Shown here in pieces: positions 1-5,615 of a DNA stretch of 5,687 bases. The DNA comes from Chloroflexota bacterium (lineage in GTDB: Bacteria; Chloroflexota; Anaerolineae; Anaerolineales; Villigracilaceae). The notes beneath the pieces are model-generated. The model had not been told where the DNA came from. It was given only the letters and a program-made list of their open reading frames with translations, and ran no database searches. The stretch covers positions 1-5,687 of the forward strand of contig JAKANW010000239.1 of assembly GCA_021823555.1 (NCBI GenBank). The letters are read 5' to 3'. Position numbers and translations under genes: made by a program. How positions within the stretch are numbered: the first letter of the stretch is position 1; each line of letters starts with the position of its first letter.

Positions 1-992
1 CGACCCGCAAGGCGCTGGAAGACTGCCCGTCCAGTCTCGAAGGCGGGACTCATGGATTGGCATTCGCTTCGGGATTGGCCGCCACGGATACAGTCCTGCG
101 CCTGATGGATAGCCGCGCGCATGTGCTGGCCGGGAACGATGTCTACGGGGGAACCTTCCGCCTGTTTGACAAGGTATTGCGCCGCTTCGGCCTGGACTTT
201 GAATTTGTGGACACCACCGACGCCGAATCTGTGGCTGACGCGTTGACCCCGCGAACCCGCCTGGTCTGGCTGGAGACGCCTACCAATCCCTTCCTGCGCG
301 TGACCGACATCCGCGCTGTGGCCGAAGTTGTCAAGTCCCATCCAAACCATCCCCTGCTGGTGGTGGACAGCACGTTTGCCACCCCCTACATTCAACGCCC
401 GCTCGAGCTGGGTGCAGACATCGTCGTGCACTCCACCACCAAATATCTTGGCGGCCACTCGGATGTGGTCGGCGGCGCAGTGGTGGTAAAAGATCAGGAG
501 CTGTACGAGAGGCTGGCCTTCCTGCAAAACGCGGTCGGTGCAGTGCCCGGCCCAATGGACTGCTTCCTCGTCCTGCGCGGGATCAAGACCCTGCCCTTGC
601 GCATGGACCGTCATACCGAAAACGCAACCGCCCTGGCAGATTTCCTGTCCGGGCATTCCAAGGTAGCTCAAGTGATGTATCCACACCACCCATCACACCC
701 GCAATTAAAAATCGCGCAGGCGCAAATGAAGCGCGGCGGTGGGATGGTTTCGATCATCATGAAAGGTGGAAGCAAGGCGGCTGTCAAACTGGCGGAGGCC
801 ACAAAAATTTTCACCCTGGCCGAATCGCTGGGAGGCGTTGAATCATTGATCGAGGTCCCCGCAGCAATGACCCACCTCTCCACAGCCGGCTCACAGATCG
901 CCGTGGATCCCGGCCTGGTGCGGCTTTCAGTGGGAATTGAGAATAAGGATGACCTGGTGGAGGATTTGGAACAGGCGCTGGCAAAAATTTAG
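1..992 (+). CDS. Cystathionine gamma-lyase / gamma-synthase family PLP enzyme, 5' end missing
   Basis: Cys/Met-metabolism PLP-dependent enzyme (fold type I, gamma family), cytosolic, of the transsulfuration pathway between homocysteine, cystathionine and cysteine. The reading frame is open from base 3, and [15 protein letters not shown] precedes the [12 protein letters not shown] motif. The true start is therefore upstream, and about 50-60 N-terminal residues are missing from a usual ~380-400. Visible landmarks are [10 protein letters not shown], the cofactor-binding Asp in VVDSTF (codon 366-368), the Schiff-base Lys in [12 protein letters not shown] (codon 441-443), the SLGGVESL motif and the C-terminal [10 protein letters not shown] Glu in [11 protein letters not shown] (codon 852-854) sits where cystathionine gamma-lyases carry their specificity Glu, but some bacterial gamma-synthases have it too. 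The methionine gamma-lyase Cys is replaced by Gly in VYGGTF, which argues against that activity. The family is certain; lyase versus synthase is open. It converges on the phosphatase gene with a 33-bp gap and no visible hairpin terminator. Confidence 0.94.
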   Translation, partial: TRKALEDCPSSLEGGTHGLAFASGLAATDTVLRLMDSRAHVLAGNDVYGGTFRLFDKVLRRFGLDFEFVDTTDAESVADALTPRTRLVWLETPTNPFLRVTDIRAVAEVVKSHPNHPLLVVDSTFATPYIQRPLELGADIVVHSTTKYLGGHSDVVGGAVVVKDQELYERLAFLQNAVGAVPGPMDCFLVLRGIKTLPLRMDRHTENATALADFLSGHSKVAQVMYPHHPSHPQLKIAQAQMKRGGGMVSIIMKGGSKAAVKLAEATKIFTLAESLGGVESLIEVPAAMTHLSTAGSQIAVDPGLVRLSVGIENKDDLVEDLEQALAKI

Positions 993-1025
993 GGTATTGG
1001 TATACAAGTAAGTGACAGCGGTAAA

Positions 1026-2264
1026 TCATTCTGCAACGTGGATCGCCGCCAGAGTCAGATCGTCATCCTGGGGAGCGCTGCCTTCGTAAGTCTTCAGCAT
1101 ATCCAACAAACGGTCGCACACCTGCTGGGCGGACATGCCCGCCAGTCCACTCAAAGTGGATTTGATCCGCTCGAGGCCGAACGATTCACCTTCAGGATTG
1201 CGGCAATCCGTCATGCCGTCTGTGAACAGGAGCAACGTGGAACCGGGCTGCAATTGAACGCTGCGTTGATCCACCGTAATGGCGTCCCACATGCCCAGCG
1301 ACATACCGGGGCCATGAGGCAGGCGCTCCACTTTGCCATCGGGGGTCAATAGCAGAGGCGGTTCGTGACCCGCACGGGCATAGAGGAACTCACCCGTATT
1401 CCTATTGAGCAAGCCATACAAGGCCGTGACAAATTGGGTGGATTTCTCCAGCCGAGTAATGTGGCGGTTGACCAGTCCCATCACTTCACCGGGATTATGG
1501 GCAGCATCCGCCTCGGCCATGATCAGTGCATGGGCACGCGCCATGAAGAGCGCTGAGGGGACGCCCTTGTCGGCCACGTCGCCGATCAGAACGCCAACCT
1601 GATAATTACTTACTTCAAAGACATCGTAAAAATCACCGCCTACGCGGCGAGCCGGCAGGATGCGCGCGCCAAAGTCATAGCCGGGATGCGCGGGTAACTT
1701 ATCGGGCAGGATGCTCAATTGGATATCGGCGGCAACTTGAAGTTCGCGTTCGAGGCGTTCCTTTTCCACCAGTTGCGCCTGGGCTGCCTTCAACTCATCG
1801 TATGCTTTTTGCAGGGCGCGGTTCTTTTCTTGTAGGCCTTGAAAGGAGGCCTCATTGGTCGCATCCAAACGCTGGCTAAGAATACCCACCATTGAATACG
1901 CCAGGGTAGGCCAGCGAGCCAGCACTTCATTGAACTTGGTACGCGTCATCATCCACAGACGCGTTTTTTCGCGGGCGCGCACACTGGCCGTGCGCTGACC
2001 TTCCGGCATGATCAGGCTCATTTCGCCAACATACTCGCCGGGGCCGCAGATACGAAGCAGCATTTCGTCCGCCGTACCGGCAGCCAGAACCACCTCCAAA
2101 ATCCCACTGATCACAACATACAGGCTTTCCCCTGAATCGCCTGCACGGAACAGGTAGGCGCCCGCCTCATACTCCTCAATGGGCAACTCCTGCACCAATT
2201 GCACAAGTTCCGTCTGCGACAAGTTGCTGAAAAGCGGAATTTTGAGGAATACGGTTTCATCCAT
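1026..2264 (-). CDS. Cyclic-nucleotide-binding domain / PP2C (RsbU-SpoIIE type) serine phosphatase
   Basis: A 412-residue cytosolic signalling protein. Residues ~5-130 form a CRP-type cyclic-nucleotide-binding domain. Its phosphate-binding cassette GEYVGEMSLIMPEGQRTAS keeps the Glu (81) and Arg (91) that normally hold cAMP or cGMP, so ligand binding is plausible. Residues ~138-178 are a charged heptad-like coiled coil ending in ERELQVAADIQLSILP, the linker typical of RsbU-like phosphatases. Residues ~195-410 are the PP2C/SpoIIE domain. Its metal-site motifs are GGDFYD (D211, D214), GDVADKG (D229), LLFTDG (D349) and the terminal DDDLT (D400-402), so the catalytic set is complete. No transmembrane segment is seen. 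Family members usually dephosphorylate a serine on an anti-anti-sigma (STAS) protein, but no STAS or anti-sigma gene lies nearby. The ATG at 2264 is preceded by AAGAGAG and a good promoter. It lies 68 bp downstream of the kinase gene, so read-through is also possible. Confidence 0.95.
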   Translation of the reverse strand: MDETVFLKIPLFSNLSQTELVQLVQELPIEEYEAGAYLFRAGDSGESLYVVISGILEVVLAAGTADEMLLRICGPGEYVGEMSLIMPEGQRTASVRAREKTRLWMMTRTKFNEVLARWPTLAYSMVGILSQRLDATNEASFQGLQEKNRALQKAYDELKAAQAQLVEKERLERELQVAADIQLSILPDKLPAHPGYDFGARILPARRVGGDFYDVFEVSNYQVGVLIGDVADKGVPSALFMARAHALIMAEADAAHNPGEVMGLVNRHITRLEKSTQFVTALYGLLNRNTGEFLYARAGHEPPLLLTPDGKVERLPHGPGMSLGMWDAITVDQRSVQLQPGSTLLLFTDGMTDCRNPEGESFGLERIKSTLSGLAGMSAQQVCDRLLDMLKTYEGSAPQDDDLTLAAIHVAE

Positions 2265-2281
2265 GATTACTCTCTTTATAA

Positions 2282-2310
2282 ATTATGACACCTTTAAAAA
2301 ATATTGGCAA
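2282..2310 (-). promoter_or_regulatory. Sigma-70 type promoter for the phosphatase gene
   Basis: Read on the minus strand: -35 TTGCCA (2310-2305), a 17-bp spacer, then -10 CATAAT (2287-2282). Each hexamer matches the consensus at five of six bases with ideal spacing. Transcription would begin near 2275, leaving a leader of only about 10-12 bases before the ATG at 2264 that contains just the AGAGAG ribosome site. It lies entirely in the gap between the kinase stop and the phosphatase start. The phosphatase can therefore probably be expressed on its own. Confidence 0.62.
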
Positions 2311-2332
2311 AACAATCCAGGTAAGTGGGAGA

Positions 2333-2974
2333 TCAGTCTCGCAAATCCATCACCTCTTTGCCGGCCAGCTTATCCTGGATACGGTTGATAACGGTTTCCA
2401 GGTGCCCCGGCTGATGGACAAAATCCAGGTTGTCGGTGCGAATGGTAAGCACGGGACATAAATCGAAAGCCGCCAACCATTCGTCATAGAAAGAGTCGAG
2501 CAGGGCCAGATAGTCGGGCGTTATACCGGTTTCCATATTGCGGGCGCGGCGGCGGATGCGCTCCATCAGCACATTGACCGGAGCCTTGAGGTAGATAAGC
2601 AAGTCGGGGCGCGGCAGGCTTTCTACCACCAGATCGAACAGACGGCGGTAGGCCAGGTAGTCGCGTTCGGCCAGGTTGCCCATGTGATGCAGGGCACGCG
2701 CAAAGATGCGAGCATCTTCATAAATGCTGCGATCCAGAATGGAGGAACGGGCATCGCGGGATGCCTCGAGGTATTGTTCGGCGCGATGGCCGAGGAAGAA
2801 GATCTGCAAGTGAAACGACCAGGCGTGCATGTCCCCATAGAAATCAGAGAGATAAGGATTATCGGACACCAACTCATAGCCGGTCCACCAGCCAAGACGC
2901 GAACCGATGCGCTCCGTCAGGGAGGTCTTGCCCGCTCCGATATTGCCCGCCACCAGTACCAGATGTTTTGCCAT
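2333..2974 (-). CDS. Deoxynucleoside kinase (dGK/dAK/dCK family)
   Basis: A 213-residue cytosolic kinase that phosphorylates deoxynucleosides to the 5'-monophosphate with NTP (salvage pathway), of usual family length. Walker A P-loop GNIGAGKTS is at residues 10-18. YELVSDNPYLSDFY (33-46) aligns with the substrate/catalytic-Glu segment of bacterial deoxyguanosine and deoxyadenosine kinases (usually FEPVDDNPYLEKFY), with E34 as the likely base. DRSIYED (81-87) is the D/ERS motif. The Arg-rich lid is MERIRRRARNMETG (137-150). Which base is preferred cannot be read from sequence. The usual Pro after the catalytic Glu is Leu here. The ATG at 2974 is preceded by GGAAGAGG at 6-nt spacing, and the protein begins MAKHLVLVAGNIG, as expected just before the P-loop. 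It is divergent from recA across 167 bp, and the phosphatase gene follows in the same direction. Confidence 0.93.
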   Translation of the reverse strand: MAKHLVLVAGNIGAGKTSLTERIGSRLGWWTGYELVSDNPYLSDFYGDMHAWSFHLQIFFLGHRAEQYLEASRDARSSILDRSIYEDARIFARALHHMGNLAERDYLAYRRLFDLVVESLPRPDLLIYLKAPVNVLMERIRRRARNMETGITPDYLALLDSFYDEWLAAFDLCPVLTIRTDNLDFVHQPGHLETVINRIQDKLAGKEVMDLRD

Positions 2975-2976
2975 AA

Positions 2977-3026
2977 CCAGCCTCTTCCAAGATTTTTATA
3001 AGTATAGCAGAAAAGGAAGAGGCTGG
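2977..3026. repeat. 12-bp perfect inverted repeat over the kinase ribosome-binding site
   Basis: CCAGCCTCTTCC (2977-2988) and GGAAGAGGCTGG (3015-3026) are perfect reverse complements separated by 26 AT-rich bases. On the minus strand the arm next to the kinase start contains the GGAAGAGG ribosome site. A candidate -10 element for the kinase lies inside the spacer. The repeat could be a dimeric operator bracketing the promoter, or an RNA hairpin hiding the ribosome site in any transcript begun further upstream. Confidence 0.8.
3001..3009 (-). promoter_or_regulatory. Candidate extended -10 promoter element for the kinase gene
   Basis: The minus strand reads TGCTATACT, a TGn extension followed by TATACT (five of six to consensus). 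Seventeen bases upstream there is only GAGCCA, a weak -35 match, so recognition would depend on the extended -10. The predicted start is near 2994, giving a roughly 20-base leader that contains GGAAGAGG. The same nine bases form the recA -10 on the other strand. Confidence 0.45.
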
Positions 3027-3065
3027 CTCACTCGAGTCGGCGATTCCATAAAGCCTGCGCTCCCC

Positions 3066-3093
3066 TTGACGAGCCGAACATCTGTGCTATACT
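3066..3093 (+). promoter_or_regulatory. recA promoter
   Basis: -35 TTGACG (3066-3071), a 16-bp spacer, and -10 TATACT (3088-3093), preceded by TG at 3085-3086 as an extended -10. Each hexamer matches consensus at five of six bases. The predicted start is around 3100, giving a leader of about 42 bases before the recA ATG at 3142. This is the best promoter candidate in the divergent region. Confidence 0.65.
3075..3088 (+). promoter_or_regulatory. Possible LexA (SOS) operator, degenerate
   Basis: CGAACATCTGTGCT resembles the Gram-positive LexA box CGAACRNRYGTTYC. The left half-site CGAAC is intact and the right half is degenerate (GTGC in place of GTTC). It lies between the recA -35 and -10, exactly where a LexA repressor would block polymerase. 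The LexA motif of this lineage is not known to me, so this is a suggestion from position and half-site match. Confidence 0.35.
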
Positions 3094-3141
3094 CTTGAAA
3101 ACTCAAACTTGGCCCTTACATTTGTATCTGGAGAAATAACC

Positions 3142-4254
<1,113 letters not shown>

Positions 4255-4263
4255 AATTCCCGC

Positions 4264-4298
4264 GCAGGGGCGAAGCATGACTTCACTCCTGCTTTTTA
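4264..4298 (+). terminator. Rho-independent terminator of recA
   Basis: Arms 4264-4275 (GCAGGGGCGAAG) and 4281-4292 (CTTCACTCCTGC) pair over 12 positions with one G-U and one C-A mismatch, around the 5-base loop CATGA. Five T residues follow at 4293-4297. It starts 10 bases after the recA stop and ends 7 bases before the first possible lipoprotein start codon. Confidence 0.72.
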
Positions 4299-4305
4299 TG
4301 GGGAT

Positions 4306-4899
4306 ATGATGATCTCCCGCGTCCGGCCCCGCCCCAATCTGCCCGCCGTTTCCCTGGCCTTGATCCTCGCTATTGCGACCCTGCTCAACGCCAGCGGCTG
4401 CGCACCGACATCCGCGGCCACGCCATTCGTCCCGCCTGCCGCGCAACCTTTGCCGACCGTCACTCCTCGGCCAACAGTGGACATACCAACCTTTACACCT
4501 TCACCTCTTCCAACCACGCCTCCAACACTAACCAATACCCCTGCTCCAACCCCTGTAGTCTGCACCGATAACCTGACCTTTATCCAGGATATGACCGTGC
4601 CCGACGGCTCCCTCATCCAGCCGGGCGGCAGCGTTGATAAACAGTGGCTCGTTTCCAACAGCGGCACCTGCAACTGGGACTCACGCTACCGGTTGAAGCT
4701 GGTCAGCGGCGAATCCTTTGGCCTGCCCACGGAGCAGGCTTTGTACCCGGCGCGCGCCGGGACTCAGGCTGTGCTGCGCATCGCCTTCGCCGCGCCGTCA
4801 GCGGCGGGAACCTATCAGTCCGAGTGGCAGGCCTTCGGTGCGGATGGAGCGGCGTTTGGGGATCCCGTGTATCTACAGATTATCATAGCCAGTCCGTGA
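4306..4899 (+). CDS. Putative lipoprotein with Thr/Pro linker and Nbr1-type Ig-like domain
   Basis: A 197-residue predicted exported lipoprotein. A basic N-terminus (RVRPRP) precedes a hydrophobic stretch (residues ~12-27) and a lipobox-like ASGC with Cys32. A Thr/Pro-rich, likely extended linker runs from ~33 to 84. A C-terminal beta-rich domain follows (86-197). Its motifs VPDGSLIQPGGSVDKQWLVSN, GTCNWDSRYRL, LVSGESFG and AGTYQSEWQAFGADGAAFGDPVYLQI match the Nbr1_FW Ig-like domain familiar from Chloroflexota surface proteins. C86 and C122 could form a disulfide. The role is unknown; binding or display at the cell surface is inference. ATG 4306 and ATG 4309 are both possible; GGGGA (4300-4304) is better spaced for 4309 (196 aa). 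No clear promoter is seen. TAGAAT over the recA stop codon is a -10-like match but has no -35, so read-through past the recA terminator may supply expression. Confidence 0.87.
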   Translation: MMISRVRPRPNLPAVSLALILAIATLLNASGCAPTSAATPFVPPAAQPLPTVTPRPTVDIPTFTPSPLPTTPPTLTNTPAPTPVVCTDNLTFIQDMTVPDGSLIQPGGSVDKQWLVSNSGTCNWDSRYRLKLVSGESFGLPTEQALYPARAGTQAVLRIAFAAPSAAGTYQSEWQAFGADGAAFGDPVYLQIIIASP

Positions 4900-4913
4900 T
4901 CGCGTGACGCGAT
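4899..4913 (+). repeat. Short hairpin at the lipoprotein stop codon
   Basis: ATCGCG (4899-4904) and CGCGAT (4908-4913) pair perfectly around TGA, beginning in the last base of the stop codon. No T-run follows, so it is not a terminator by itself. It may stabilise the 3' end together with the stronger hairpin downstream. Confidence 0.5.
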
Positions 4914-4931
4914 TATTTGATGGAGACAGCT

Positions 4932-4960
4932 AAAAGGCGCCGTCTGGCGCCTTTTTATTT
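4932..4960 (+). terminator. Rho-independent terminator of the lipoprotein gene
   Basis: AAAAGGCGCC (4932-4941) pairs perfectly with GGCGCCTTTT (4946-4955) around the loop GTCT, and the T-rich TATTTT follows. The core is six G-C pairs. It separates the lipoprotein gene from the rrf2-cydA unit and is the strongest terminator in the window. Confidence 0.92.
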
Positions 4961-5003
4961 TGGACTATTATCGTAAAAATAATGTACATAACGCAACAAT
5001 TAA

Positions 5004-5034
5004 TATGACACTTGTCATCCCTGATTTATGACAT
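5004..5034. promoter_or_regulatory. Palindromic candidate operator upstream of the Rrf2 gene
   Basis: ATGACA-CT-TGTCAT (5005-5018) is a perfect 14-bp palindrome. A third half-site, ATGACA (5028-5033), repeats in direct orientation 23 bp further on as part of a second TATGACA. The elements lie in an AT-rich gap (about 4957-5114) with no coding sequence, 80-110 bp before the regulator start. I could not identify a convincing -35/-10 pair here; TTGTCA (5012-5017) overlaps the palindrome but has no suitable -10. Self-regulation by the Rrf2 protein, or binding of another redox regulator, are both possible. Confidence 0.45.
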
Positions 5035-5114
5035 ACAGCAGATGGTATCTACCGCCATAATCCTTACAATAACAGTAATCGTTTACCATTCTCATCAGGA
5101 TTAAAAAGAGAAAA

Positions 5115-5564
5115 ATGCTCCGTATCAACCGCCAGACAGACTACGCCGTTCGAGTCGTGCTTGCCCTCTCCAAGCGAGGGGAGGACGCGCGCTTATCTTC
5201 AGCCGAGATACGAAAAGAAATGCTGATCCCGCAATTTTTCATGTCGCGCATTGTGGCGCAACTTGCCCAGGCTGGCCTGGTCAGGACATTCGCCGGGCGC
5301 GACGGCGGTTTGCAGCTCCCCCGCCCTGCCAGCAGGATCACTCTCAAGGAAGTGGTTGAGGCGTTCGAGGGACCGATCCTGCTTTCCGCCTGCATGGTGG
5401 TGACAGGCGAGGATGATTGCCCCTTTCAAAGCAACTGCCCAGTCCGCTCCAAATGGGGCCGCGTGCAGATAGCCATGCTGCGCGAGATGGCTGCAATTAC
5501 ATTCGAAGACCTGGCACAGGAGACACTCGGCACCCCCGTGGCAACACCAAGTTTGGTTTCGTGA
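5115..5564 (+). CDS. Rrf2 family Fe-S cluster transcriptional regulator
   Basis: A 149-residue DNA-binding regulator of the IscR/NsrR/RirA group, cytosolic and dimeric in known members. It begins MLRINRQTDYAVRVVLALS, the conserved first helix. The winged helix-turn-helix follows (~27-70: SSAEIRKEMLIPQFFMSRIVAQL, then wing AGRDGGLQL), then the dimerisation helix ITLKEVVEAFEGP. Three Cys, C93, C102 and C108 (spacing C-X8-C-X5-C, in SAC...DDCPFQSNCPV), are placed as in members that bind a [2Fe-2S] or [4Fe-4S] cluster and sense NO, oxygen, iron or redox state. The signal cannot be read from sequence. ATG 5115 is preceded only by a weak AAGAGA, but the N-terminal match fixes the start. cydA follows 51 bp downstream in the same direction, which makes control of the bd oxidase the most likely job, with autoregulation possible. 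Confidence 0.94.
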   Translation: MLRINRQTDYAVRVVLALSKRGEDARLSSAEIRKEMLIPQFFMSRIVAQLAQAGLVRTFAGRDGGLQLPRPASRITLKEVVEAFEGPILLSACMVVTGEDDCPFQSNCPVRSKWGRVQIAMLREMAAITFEDLAQETLGTPVATPSLVS

Positions 5565-5567
5565 TTT

Positions 5568-5590
5568 TGTATGTGTGAGGGGCGCATACA
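5568..5590. promoter_or_regulatory. Inverted repeat between the Rrf2 gene and cydA
   Basis: TGTATGTG (5568-5575) and CGCATACA (5583-5590) form 8-bp arms with a single mismatch (G-U in RNA) around seven bases. The repeat begins four bases after the rrf2 stop and ends about 14 bases before the cydA ribosome site AAAGGAG. No T-run follows directly, so a terminator is unlikely. It could be an operator or an mRNA hairpin that sets the expression ratio of the two genes. Confidence 0.5.
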
Positions 5591-5615
5591 GAAATAATTT
5601 TGTAAAGGAGAATAT

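Noticed and set aside
993..1025. A terminator between the convergent enzyme and phosphatase genes
   Set aside because: The 33-bp gap has only a weak imperfect dyad around GGTATAC and no T-run on either strand.
2265..2332. A terminator after the kinase gene
   Set aside because: Only 4-bp AT-rich or imperfect stems (for example ATTG...CAAT before a T-run on the minus strand) are present, too weak to claim.
3095..3106. TTGA-AAAC-TCAA as an FNR-type site in the recA leader
   Set aside because: It lacks the inner T/A bases of the FNR consensus, lies downstream of the -10, and an 8-base match of this kind is expected by chance.
3109..3141. An 11-residue N-terminal extension of RecA
   Set aside because: It begins with a non-ATG codon inside the leader, has no ribosome site and covers the leader's own GGAG. 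ATG 3142 is far better placed.
4924..4945. Pairing of AGAC with the GTCT loop of the lipoprotein terminator (pseudoknot or antiterminator)
   Set aside because: Four base pairs are expected by chance, and nothing else suggests conditional termination at the end of a gene.
4957..5114. A small RNA or tiny gene in the AT-rich gap
   Set aside because: There is no ribosome site with a credible short frame, no internal terminator and no recognised RNA fold; the palindromic sites explain the visible structure.
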